Below, piece by piece: positions 16,905-25,341 of a stretch of 64,000 bases of DNA. The position numbers were made by a program, and so were the translations under genes. Below the pieces are notes generated by a model. The model was not told the origin of the DNA. It saw only the letters and a program-made list of their open reading frames with translations, and did no database searches. Each line of letters begins with the position of its first letter. Within the stretch, counting starts at the first letter, position 1. Origin of the DNA: Oleiphilus messinensis (GTDB taxonomy: Bacteria; Pseudomonadota; Gammaproteobacteria; Pseudomonadales; Oleiphilaceae). The stretch lies in NCBI RefSeq assembly GCF_002162375.1, contig NZ_CP021425.1, positions 1,795,501-1,859,500 on the forward strand. The letters run 5' to 3'.

Positions 16905-18320
16905 TTAATCGGGTTGGTTCGAACGTTCGCGCATGATTTCGTGCAGGGATTGGCGGGCGATCACGGGTTTGACCCGTGTGCGAGTCCAGGGGCCAAGCCG
17001 GTTCGGCAACATTGAGCCAAGACGCGTTGCCCACCAGGTAACTATCCGGTATAGCTCAGGGTGTTGGTATACCCATCGCCAAAATCGCCACGCAGTGGCT
17101 TCGACCCGGGTTCGATGGCTACCTGCCCCATTGACCGGGCTTTCGGCTGGTTGCGGCTGTACGCGCTCTTCCCGCAGCTTGCGAATGAGATCCGGCAGTG
17201 GAATTTCAACCGGGCAGACTTCCCCGCATGCGCCGTTTAATGAACAGCCTTCAGTCATTTCCCCTTGTTGATCAAGCCCGTTGATCTGTGGCATCACCAC
17301 TTGGCCAATGGGGCCCGGATACACCGTGCCGTAGGCATGCCCGCCGATTCGGGTGTAAACAGGGCAATGATTCATACAAGCTCCACAGCGAATACAGCGC
17401 AGGGTTTCCCGCAATTCCGGGTGTTGATACATGCGGCTGCGGCCATTGTCCAGTAAAACCAGATGTACGGCCTCAGGGCCGTCTTTTTCGTCAGGCTTCC
17501 GTGGGCTGGAAATCAGGTTGAAATAGGTGGTGATCAATTGCCCGGTGGCAGAGCGTGTCAGCAGGCTGAGGAGTGGTGGGAGGTCGCTGAGCCGGGGGAT
17601 AACTTTTTCAATGCCGGTAATTGCAATATGGACTGGCGGTACGGTAGTACACATCCGGCCATTGCCTTCATTCTCCACCAGACACAACGTACCGGTTTCA
17701 GCAACAGCGAAATTGACGCCGGAGATGCCGATATCGGCCTTTTGGAATTTCTCGCGTAATATTCTCCGGCCGGTGCCGATCAGTTCATCGACATTTTCGG
17801 TATAAGGGGTATCAGGAATTGTAGCGTTGAACAGTGTAGCAATCTGGCTTTTGCTTTTGTGGATAGCGGGCATAATGATATGCGAAGGCGTCTCTTGGGC
17901 GAGTTGCACAATATACTCCCCCATATCCGACTCCAGGCATTCAATACCCCGCGCTTCGAGGTAATGATTCAGGCCAATTTCCTCACTGACCATAGATTTG
18001 CCCTTCACCGCAAGTTTTCCGTTGTTCTGTTCAATAATGCCGTGAATGATTTCGCAAGCTTGTTCCGGGGTTTCCGCCCAGTGCACCTGGATGCCGTTTT
18101 TACTGCACTGGCTATCCAGCTGTTCCAGCAGTTCGGGGAGATTGGCAAGGGCCTCGGCCTTGATTTGGTGCCCTTGTTGTCGGAGGTTTTCCAGCTCTAT
18201 GGTATCACTGAATACCGCTTTGCGTTTTCCCTGCAAAAAATCCATTGCGCCACGAAAATTTTCGCGTAGTTGTTCATCCTGAAGGGCATGAATAGCCTGG
18301 TCTCTGAATGGGGCGGACAT
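16905..18320 (-). CDS. lutB: LutB/YkgF iron-sulfur lactate utilisation protein
   Basis: 471 aa from the ATG at 18320, chosen because CAGGAGGAAACC sits directly upstream and this avoids overlap with lutA. The first ~300 residues are a LUD domain (GISGVNFAVAETGTL). A ferredoxin-type region follows, with CIRCGACMNHCPVY and a later CSLNGACGEVCPVEIP, giving ligands for two [4Fe-4S] clusters. It is the electron-transfer subunit of the LutABC L-lactate dehydrogenase. It lies 28 bp after lutA and 40 bp before the preferred lutC start. Confidence 0.93.
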   Translation of the reverse strand: MSAPFRDQAIHALQDEQLRENFRGAMDFLQGKRKAVFSDTIELENLRQQGHQIKAEALANLPELLEQLDSQCSKNGIQVHWAETPEQACEIIHGIIEQNNGKLAVKGKSMVSEEIGLNHYLEARGIECLESDMGEYIVQLAQETPSHIIMPAIHKSKSQIATLFNATIPDTPYTENVDELIGTGRRILREKFQKADIGISGVNFAVAETGTLCLVENEGNGRMCTTVPPVHIAITGIEKVIPRLSDLPPLLSLLTRSATGQLITTYFNLISSPRKPDEKDGPEAVHLVLLDNGRSRMYQHPELRETLRCIRCGACMNHCPVYTRIGGHAYGTVYPGPIGQVVMPQINGLDQQGEMTEGCSLNGACGEVCPVEIPLPDLIRKLREERVQPQPAESPVNGAGSHRTRVEATAWRFWRWVYQHPELYRIVTWWATRLGSMLPNRLGPWTRTRVKPVIARQSLHEIMRERSNQPD

Positions 18321-18348
18321 GGTTTCCTCCTGCTGCACTGAAAGGGCG

Positions 18349-19146
18349 TTATTTGCTGACCCGTTGCCAGATAAACTGGGCAAGGTGGGTTGAGTCAATC
18401 GTGTGTGCGCTGGAATATTCTGCTGATTTTTTGAGGGTACCTTCCAGATTCATCAGGCAGCCACAGTCGCCACTGACCAGCATCTCCGCCCCGGTTTGTT
18501 TAATGGCATTGCATTTGTCCGCGGCCATTGATGCTGCGATTTCAGGTTGTTTCACCGAAAAAGTACCGCCAAAACCGCAACACTCTGATGCTCTCTCCGG
18601 TTCCGCGAGATCAACCTGTTGCAACTGCCGGAGTAAGGCCAGTCCATCTTCGGTTACACCCATCTCCCGGCGCGCGCTGCAGGATGTGTGCAAGGCGACT
18701 CGGGTGGGTTGCCCCAAATCTTCTAATTTAATCTGCAACACCCGATGCAAAAAGGCGCTCCATTCAATGATCCTCTCGGAGAACGCTTGGGCTTGCTTCG
18801 CGCGGAGATGATTCTTAAATAATTCGGGATAGTGAAACTTCATCATTCCCGCACAGGAGCCCGAAGGCACGACTACCGGGATGGATTCGTGTAATGCATC
18901 CATTTGCACCTTGGCCACCTGTATTGCCTCCTCCCGGTACCCGGAGTTATACGGTGGCTGCCCGCAACAACTTTGGGCTTGGGGGAAAATGACGTTAACG
19001 CCCTCCCGTTCGATCAACTGAATCGCAGACAAACCCGCGTCAGGATAAAAAAGATCGATAAGACAGGTACCAAAAAAATAAACCCGGTCGGGTTTCTGAG
19101 TTTTGGTCTGCTCAAACTCGGGAGGTGTGTCAGAAAGTGCATTCAT
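18349..19146 (-). CDS. lutA: LutA/YkgE CCG-domain lactate utilisation protein
   Basis: 265 aa with two CCG domains (cysteine-rich, heterodisulfide-reductase type). The first has SCCGQPPYNSGY (about residues 60–71) and the second ECCGFGGTFSVK (about 188–199). These bind the noncubane cluster or equivalent redox centre of the Lut complex. It is the first gene of lutABC. No GntR-type lutR regulator or lactate permease lies next to it here, so regulation and uptake must be encoded elsewhere. Confidence 0.92.
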   Translation of the reverse strand: MNALSDTPPEFEQTKTQKPDRVYFFGTCLIDLFYPDAGLSAIQLIEREGVNVIFPQAQSCCGQPPYNSGYREEAIQVAKVQMDALHESIPVVVPSGSCAGMMKFHYPELFKNHLRAKQAQAFSERIIEWSAFLHRVLQIKLEDLGQPTRVALHTSCSARREMGVTEDGLALLRQLQQVDLAEPERASECCGFGGTFSVKQPEIAASMAADKCNAIKQTGAEMLVSGDCGCLMNLEGTLKKSAEYSSAHTIDSTHLAQFIWQRVSK

Positions 19147-19298
19147 TGTTGTCGTTTTATTGTTTGGTGATTTGCTGGGGAGTGGTTCAATTACTGTAAT
19201 GGCTTTTCATGAATTCTGCTAGGTTTGGCGTGAATTCGTTGCAGGAATGAGGTTGTCCTGTGGCGGAAATCCCGCCACAGGTAGACGGTTTAGATGCC

Positions 19299-19673
19299 TT
19301 AATAAACCTGAAAGTAGCTGCTTACAGGATCACTCTGCAGGTGCTGAGCGATGGTTTCCCACGTGCCAGAGGCGACTACCCCGTCGATATGTTTCTTATG
19401 AGCTTCCCTTGAATTCCAAGTCTCCACCAACGTGAAAACTTTAGGATCTTCTGCATCGTTGTAGATGGTTACGGTATCGCAACCTTCAACTGATGGAAGA
19501 TTGATTTTTACATCGTCCATGATTTGACGGAATGAGGCCAATTTATCTTCCTTGACATTAAAAGTGATGATGACGTTCATTTTGGTTTCCTCCTGAATTT
19601 GTTGTGCTTGGCTCAATGTAGCGAAAGTAATAAAAGTCAAAACGAACAGCGTGGTTATCAAACGTTTAAACAT
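19299..19673 (-). CDS. Antibiotic-biosynthesis-monooxygenase (ABM) family protein with signal peptide
   Basis: 124 aa. The core (residues 32–124) is a single ABM ferredoxin-like fold: a strand MNVIITFNVKED, a central ETWNSREAHKKH motif and a C-terminal helix. The first ~24 residues form a classic signal peptide (KR, hydrophobic run, SQAQ cleavage). An AGGAGG precedes the ATG at 19673, but a second AGGAGG lies just before an internal ATG at 19580 that would give the 93-aa leaderless form typical of YgiN-type quinol monooxygenases. It follows no evident operon; lutA starts 152 bp downstream. Substrate unknown. Confidence 0.85.
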   Translation of the reverse strand: MFKRLITTLFVLTFITFATLSQAQQIQEETKMNVIITFNVKEDKLASFRQIMDDVKINLPSVEGCDTVTIYNDAEDPKVFTLVETWNSREAHKKHIDGVVASGTWETIAQHLQSDPVSSYFQVY

Positions 19674-19891
19674 GCCGAATCCTCCTGATTTAAGTGTTTT
19701 TTACTTTGAGTGGGTTTCGCTTGCAGTTCAGCGCTGTCTAGCAGCGTAAAAGGGACTGATCCTGCAATGGGATAATGGTAGGCAGTGCACATTCTTGTAA
19801 AGCCGGCGGCATGGGATAGGGAATATTTATTTTTGGTTTTGACTGAGTAGCGTTATTTCTGACTGTTTTTGAGTACACTGACGGTAAAGAT

Positions 19892-20791
19892 ATGAAGCGC
19901 TCACAGGAACGTGTTTATATGATTCTGGAAGTTATACCTAAATCGCTCTACTCACTGCCAAACTTAAATGCCATTTTTGCGAATGGTGCTTCTTCAATTC
20001 TACATAAAACATTAAGCCAAAGTCTGTTAAAAAAAGAGAAGTATATTACTGCTCCATTAATTGTTTACGTTATTCAGGGTAAGCAGATCATTTCCAGTCC
20101 CAATGGTATTGAAACGGTTGTTAATCAGAATTGTATGCTGTTTTTGCCCAAAGACCTTTATCTCGTGTCTGACTATGTTACGGAAGATGGCCGGTTCGAG
20201 GCATTATTATTTTTTTATGACGATTCCTTGATCGACAAATATATGCAGTCCAATTCCGAGGCGTTGCTGATAAAACGGGGGTCCAGTCCCAACTCGCTTT
20301 ATACGACTCCTGCCAACCAGCAGATTCTTGACTTTTTCGAGTCTTTGCAGCGGGTTTACCACAACACGGAAAACACTGAAGCCTTGTTGGAGTTAAAGTT
20401 GCTTGAACTATTGCATTTGATTGCCATTCAAGACCGGGCTCATTATTTTCTGCAAGCCTTGTCGAGCTATGACAAGCCTGCAGACAAACGCAGTATTAGT
20501 GATTTTATGGAAGCCTACTACGCGCGAAACTTGAAAATAGAGGATTATGCACTGTTGACCGGGCGCAGTGTTTCAACTTTCATGCGCGACTTCAAAAAGA
20601 CCTATAACACGACGCCAAATCGCTGGATAATCGAGAAGCGGCTGGAAAAGGCAAAAAACCTGTTATCTTCCCGAAATGTAAGTGTAACGGAAGCCGCGTT
20701 GGAAGCAGGATATGAAAACGTATCGCATTTCATTAAAGCCTATAAAATAAAGTACGGCTCGACGCCCAAGAAAGATAATTATGTTTTCTAG
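19892..20791 (+). CDS. AraC-family transcriptional regulator
   Basis: 299 aa. The N-terminal ~190 residues form an AraC sensing domain of an uncharacterised type. The C-terminal ~95 residues carry the two AraC HTH motifs (LLTGRSVSTFMRDFKKTYNT and AALEAGYENVSHFIKAYKI). The second ATG, at 19919, has AGGA upstream and may be the real start. Its 3' end overlaps the hydrolase gene by 11 bp, so the two are translationally coupled and the hydrolase is a likely target or partner. Confidence 0.9.
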   Translation: MKRSQERVYMILEVIPKSLYSLPNLNAIFANGASSILHKTLSQSLLKKEKYITAPLIVYVIQGKQIISSPNGIETVVNQNCMLFLPKDLYLVSDYVTEDGRFEALLFFYDDSLIDKYMQSNSEALLIKRGSSPNSLYTTPANQQILDFFESLQRVYHNTENTEALLELKLLELLHLIAIQDRAHYFLQALSSYDKPADKRSISDFMEAYYARNLKIEDYALLTGRSVSTFMRDFKKTYNTTPNRWIIEKRLEKAKNLLSSRNVSVTEAALEAGYENVSHFIKAYKIKYGSTPKKDNYVF

Positions 20792-21674
20792 GCTTGATTT
20801 TTCATTATCAGCCGTTGTTTTTTCATTGCTTGTATTGGGGGTGTGTGCGGGCTGTCAGTTGATACCTTTGGGACAAACAGCCTTTCACGAATCAGTGGCT
20901 TTTCTGTGGCAAAAACGCGCTAATCTTGGTTTCGACACTTATCAAATCAGGTCGGTCGACTCATCGTATTTCCCCCATCGGTTGTTATTAAAATCCGGGC
21001 AGGGATCCCATATTCATGTTTATTTGGAAGGGGATGGTAAAGCCTGGCTCAACCGAAAAACCTATGCAATGACCCCAACTGTTCCCAATCCCGTATTGCT
21101 GGAAATCATGTTAAATGACCCTGCTCCGGCAATCTATTTGGGAAGGCCCTGTTATTTTCTGGATGAGTATCCTGTGCAGGATTCAAGGTGTTCTCCCTAT
21201 TGGTGGACTTTTGGTCGGTTTCACCCGGATGTCGTTTCGAGTGTGAAAGAGGTATTACTGCAACTGAATCCTGAGCAGCCAGAAATGACCTTGATTGGTC
21301 ACAGCGGTGGTGCAACATTGGCAGCGTTACTGGCCCATCAACTACCGAATATTGAACGTGTGATAACGTTTGCAGGCAACCTGGATACTGACCGTTGGAC
21401 TCGCTATCACGGCTATGCTCCTTTGACCGGTTCAACAAATCCTTTCGGCCTTGGGCCGCTTCCAGACAAGATAGCACAATACCATTTCGTGGCGATGGAG
21501 GATCGCGAAATTTTACCCCGTTGGATCGCGGACTATGCAGAAATGCAATCGCGAGCCACATTGATCCCCTTGGATGATACGGAACATCAATGCTGCTGGC
21601 CCACCAACTGGTGGGCGCTCATGAACAATGCTAAAACTCGAGACGGCAGCCAAGGGATACCACATGATTGGTGA
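20781..21674 (+). CDS. Exported alpha/beta-hydrolase-like lipoprotein
   Basis: 297 aa. The N-terminus has a hydrophobic helix ending LGVCAGCQL, so a lipoprotein or exported protein is likely. GHSGGATLAA (about residues 173–182) is the nucleophile elbow (GxSxG with Ser), HVYLEGDGKAW the oxyanion region, and a late ...DTEHQCCWP histidine could complete the triad. Lipase or esterase activity is inferred from the fold; the substrate is unknown. It overlaps the AraC gene upstream. Its 3' end overlaps the convergent autotransporter gene by 44 bp. Confidence 0.8.
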   Translation: MFSRLDFSLSAVVFSLLVLGVCAGCQLIPLGQTAFHESVAFLWQKRANLGFDTYQIRSVDSSYFPHRLLLKSGQGSHIHVYLEGDGKAWLNRKTYAMTPTVPNPVLLEIMLNDPAPAIYLGRPCYFLDEYPVQDSRCSPYWWTFGRFHPDVVSSVKEVLLQLNPEQPEMTLIGHSGGATLAALLAHQLPNIERVITFAGNLDTDRWTRYHGYAPLTGSTNPFGLGPLPDKIAQYHFVAMEDREILPRWIADYAEMQSRATLIPLDDTEHQCCWPTNWWALMNNAKTRDGSQGIPHDW

Positions 21675-23034
21675 CATCGCTTAATGCGAGCGGTGTAGCA
21701 TAATCGATGAATATTTGCCCTTGGGCAAAGACCGCGCTTCCCCCCAAGCCAACAACAAAATAGTCTGAGTCGGGTTCATCGGTGTTTAGTGTGTATGTGG
21801 TATCGAATGGGTCGTATACATACTGATAAGAGGTTGTTCGGGATTCATCTTCGAATTCGTGGTGCCAATCGGCTTTCACATATGGAATGAGAACGCCCCA
21901 GGATGCGGAGATATTAATTTCGACTTGTGTCCCTAATACGGTTTGCAGCGATTCGATATTTTGCTCGGCAACTGACATGTTGATGGATTGATCGGTACCA
22001 CCAAACTCTTCAAAAGCGTCAATATCGATATCGGTGTAATGTAGCTGCGCATAGGTGCTGACCAACCATTGGTTCTGCGCCACTTGATAACCTGCCGCCA
22101 GATACCCGTTTAGCAAGTCTCCTGCAGTTGTGGCAATCGGGACGGTATCAACTTCACCTCCCGCGTAAGCAACCCGGCGTTGTGATTCATAGTCATGTTG
22201 CCCAAAACTAATCGCGGCATCAAAATACAGTGCATCAATGGTGTAGGCGCCATAGAGTGTCAGATCAAGACCATCGATATCCTGTTTGCCGTTGTTGTCA
22301 GTGTATTCAGCCTCTGTATCTGTCCAGCCAAACGCGGCACCAACGACTGCTTGGGGTGTAACACGATAGTCCAGACCTGCCGTTATGCCGATAGAGTCCA
22401 AATCGTAACCGGTTTGCAATGCTGTTTCATCCCGTTCACCGGTCGCAATTTGCCCGGTTACGAACACACCCAGCTTGCCGTTAACATTTCCCGCATTTCC
22501 GCCAGTGCCCGACAGGAGTCGGTCATTCAATGCAACTGTCTGCCCGCCTGCATCAAGGTTTAAGCCGTTGAAGCTCAGCCCGGTTGAACCTGCGTGAAGG
22601 GCTGCCAGTCGAGTCTGTAAATTCGTCAGTTGTTGATTCGATGAGCGAGTTGCCCAGTCCCCTTGAACGCCTACTTCTTCATCAGCCAGGGCTTTCATGG
22701 CGTCTCCCAACTCTGCTTTAGTTAAATCCAGCGAATCCGCTGTAGCGCCGTTTCCTGCCAAATCATTTGCGGAATGTACCATCTGACGACAGCGGCGAAA
22801 CAATTGAGTTTGATTGTCCGACAGGGCAACCGGGTTGTCGGCAGAATTGTTTGCAACGAATTTTCCACACACGGTTTGCACCGCATCCGCCATTAAGTTC
22901 TTAACGTCGTTGTCAAAATCCTGGCCGTCCAGATTGCCGGCCGATGCAGGGGGACTGAAAATGACAGGAGAGACTGCCAACAGCGCGTAAACCAAAGTTT
23001 TTGAGTGAATACCTGTGTAATTGATCCGATCCAT
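21631..23034 (-). CDS. Autotransporter beta-domain outer-membrane protein
   Basis: 467 aa. A signal peptide (ending PPASA, about residue 32) is followed by a short passenger (about 33–170) with a helical region containing two cysteines. An autotransporter-type beta-barrel (about 185–467) follows: alternating amphipathic strands, Gly/Asn turns and a terminal aromatic residue (SLGCRLEF). The passenger is far shorter than in classical autotransporters. No catalytic motif is visible. The 3' end overlaps the hydrolase gene antisense by 44 bp. Confidence 0.87.
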   Translation of the reverse strand: MDRINYTGIHSKTLVYALLAVSPVIFSPPASAGNLDGQDFDNDVKNLMADAVQTVCGKFVANNSADNPVALSDNQTQLFRRCRQMVHSANDLAGNGATADSLDLTKAELGDAMKALADEEVGVQGDWATRSSNQQLTNLQTRLAALHAGSTGLSFNGLNLDAGGQTVALNDRLLSGTGGNAGNVNGKLGVFVTGQIATGERDETALQTGYDLDSIGITAGLDYRVTPQAVVGAAFGWTDTEAEYTDNNGKQDIDGLDLTLYGAYTIDALYFDAAISFGQHDYESQRRVAYAGGEVDTVPIATTAGDLLNGYLAAGYQVAQNQWLVSTYAQLHYTDIDIDAFEEFGGTDQSINMSVAEQNIESLQTVLGTQVEINISASWGVLIPYVKADWHHEFEDESRTTSYQYVYDPFDTTYTLNTDEPDSDYFVVGLGGSAVFAQGQIFIDYATPLALSDVTNHVVSLGCRLEF

Positions 23035-23363
23035 GTTTTATCTCTCTTTTCAGGGCTAGGGTTAGTTGAGTGACTGGTGACCACAACACTACCGGAATCA
23101 CTTATGCGAATTTTCAAGTTTGCATTCTTCCTGAGCAGGCCTGCATCCTGCAGTATTTCCGTATCAGGATACTATCAAGTATGCACAGAGATTATGTCTG
23201 CGACAAATTACCTTGGTTTTGCCCTAGTAAAACGTTTTATACTTGAGTGAAGTACTATCGGTTTTCTAACGGAACGGTTTTCTAACGGAACGGTTTTCTG
23301 ATGGAGCATAGCAGTAATTAGGAACAGATCCTGTGATAGTTCGACGCTTACGGAGGGCGAACA
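23035..23363. other. Divergent regulatory region before the caspase/kinase operon
   Basis: This 329-bp gap separates the autotransporter start from the caspase gene and must hold both promoters. The only clear structure is the three tandem 16-bp repeats at 23259–23306. I see no gene in it. Confidence 0.4.
23259..23306 (+). repeat. Three tandem 16-bp repeats
   Basis: CGGTTTTCTAACGGAA occurs twice exactly (23259–23274 and 23275–23290), followed by a third copy with three changes (23291–23306). The array is 57 bp upstream of the caspase start. It could be an operator or the product of slipped replication. No spacer separates the copies, so it is not CRISPR-like. Confidence 0.85.
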
Positions 23364-25307
23364 ATGCAATTACTACTGGCCATCGGCCTGACACTATCTC
23401 TTATCGTCATCACGTCCTGTACCACTCAGTCCGAGAAAGCGGCGGGGATTGAAGGGGCAGAAGACACAGACTCACTTATGGTGGTCGATTGCTTGTTGCC
23501 CGGGCAGGTCCGGCAACTGGGTTCAAGAGCGCGCTATGTGACACCACGCCGGCCTGTTAAGACTACATCATCAGATTGCGGTATTCGCGGAGGTGAATTT
23601 ACCGCCTATGATCGCGCTGACTATGCGACCTCGCTGAAAATCTGGCTACCTCAGGCTCAGGCCGGGGATGCGGAAGCACAGGCCTATGTCGGGGAGATTT
23701 TTGAAAAAGGGCTGGGGGTTCCAGCTGATTATCAAGCTGCCGCAGTGTGGTATGAAAAAGCAGCAGCACAAAACCTGCCCAGAGCCCAAATCAATCTAGC
23801 CAATCTATATGAAAAAGGTTTGGGGGTTGAAAAAGACACCATCATGGCGCTCAATCTCTACCGTCGTGCTGCCGGGCTTTCGGGGGATTCTCTGCAGTAT
23901 GCGTCCACTATTCTGGCCTCTAACCAATTGAAAAATTCGCTGCAGGAGCAACAGCAAATTATCACCGACCTGCAACAGGAGAAGCAGGTACTGCGCTCCA
24001 GACAACAGATTTTGAAGGAAAAAAACAGGGAGCTTGCTCAAATTAATGACGTCTTGATGCAAGATAAAAAAACACTGGTAACGGAACAAAGTGTGCTGAA
24101 ATCGGCACAGGCAGAATGGGAGTCAGAACGTCAGCGACTAATCTCTTCGATTGATGTGACTTCAGCGGGTGTGGCCTCTGTTCAGCCCGGGATCGCTGCA
24201 CCTGAAATACAGATTATTGATCCACCAATCACATTAACGCGCAGCGGGGCCAGTGTTTTGTTATCGGAGTCTGTCCCCAAGATTGAAATTGTCGGAAAAA
24301 TTACGTCTCCAATCGGAATAAAAACCGCTAGAATCAATGGTCTCCCACTGACCACCGATGAGTTTGACTTGTTTTTCGCCTCTATTCCCGTTGACGGTGT
24401 ACGTACCGAAGTGAACATTGTCGCCCATGATAAACAGAACAATCAGTCCCGGTTTGATTTTGTACTCTTCAATGACGAGGGTCAAATCCGTCCAGAGAAT
24501 GCCTCCTTCCAGGCTCGACCTGCAAAAAACCAGAATACATTGGCCCCCAAACTTGGCGTAGATTTCGGTGAATACCATGCATTGGTGATTGGGAACAACG
24601 AGTATCAACATTTTCCCAAACTGAATACGGCCGTGAATGACGCACGTGCAGTGGCCCGTGTACTGAGGCAGCAATACGGGTTTAATGTGACGTTGCTTGT
24701 GAATGCTCGACGTTACGATATTCTGGCCGCATTGGATCGGCTCCGCCGTTCGCTCACTGAACGGGATAACTTGTTGATCTACTATGCTGGTCACGGTGAA
24801 CTGGAGGAAACGAGCCATGAAGGCTACTGGTTAGGGGTCGATGCCGCACCGATCTTTGCTTCCAATTGGTTGTCAAACTTGACCCTTTCCGATCAATTAA
24901 ATACCTTCAAAGCGGATCAGATAATGGTCGTTGCAGACTCGTGCTACGCCGGTACATTCTCGACTGCCTCCATAGCCAGGTCTGCGGTTCAAATTAAAAA
25001 TAGTGCTTATCAGAACTGGTTGGAAGTGATGGTCGATGTGCGTGCACGAACCGTGTTGACGTCTGGCGGTACTCGGCCAGTACTCGATTCACTGGGTGGG
25101 GAGCACTCTCTTTTTGCCCAGGCGTTTATCGATGTGTTGGAAAACAACCATACTATAATTGACGGAAACTCTATTTATATCAATATACTCAATGCAATGA
25201 GTAAGCATAATCAACCTGGACAATATCGGCAGGTACCGGATTACGGTGCAATAAAGTTCGCAGGTCACGAAGCTGGAGAGTTTTTTCTGACGCCGAAAAC
25301 CTTGTAA
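23364..25307 (+). CDS. Caspase-like (peptidase C14) lipoprotein with Sel1 repeats
   Basis: 647 aa. A lipoprotein signal places the lipidated cysteine at residue 19 (VITSC). Then come two Sel1-like repeats (about 90–170), a Gln/Glu-rich coiled coil (about 190–265), a beta-sandwich-like linker (about 300–375) and a caspase/metacaspase domain (about 400–645). The catalytic dyad is intact: H477 in YAGHG and C527 in DSCYAG. The protease should face the periplasm if lipidated. It starts 57 bp after the 16-bp repeats and is followed after 34 bp by a Ser/Thr kinase gene, so the two form an operon. Substrates are unknown; orthocaspases usually cut after Arg/Lys. Confidence 0.88.
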   Translation: MQLLLAIGLTLSLIVITSCTTQSEKAAGIEGAEDTDSLMVVDCLLPGQVRQLGSRARYVTPRRPVKTTSSDCGIRGGEFTAYDRADYATSLKIWLPQAQAGDAEAQAYVGEIFEKGLGVPADYQAAAVWYEKAAAQNLPRAQINLANLYEKGLGVEKDTIMALNLYRRAAGLSGDSLQYASTILASNQLKNSLQEQQQIITDLQQEKQVLRSRQQILKEKNRELAQINDVLMQDKKTLVTEQSVLKSAQAEWESERQRLISSIDVTSAGVASVQPGIAAPEIQIIDPPITLTRSGASVLLSESVPKIEIVGKITSPIGIKTARINGLPLTTDEFDLFFASIPVDGVRTEVNIVAHDKQNNQSRFDFVLFNDEGQIRPENASFQARPAKNQNTLAPKLGVDFGEYHALVIGNNEYQHFPKLNTAVNDARAVARVLRQQYGFNVTLLVNARRYDILAALDRLRRSLTERDNLLIYYAGHGELEETSHEGYWLGVDAAPIFASNWLSNLTLSDQLNTFKADQIMVVADSCYAGTFSTASIARSAVQIKNSAYQNWLEVMVDVRARTVLTSGGTRPVLDSLGGEHSLFAQAFIDVLENNHTIIDGNSIYINILNAMSKHNQPGQYRQVPDYGAIKFAGHEAGEFFLTPKTL

Positions 25308-25341
25308 ACCGATCGGGAGTTGCCCGGAAGAAGGACGAAAC

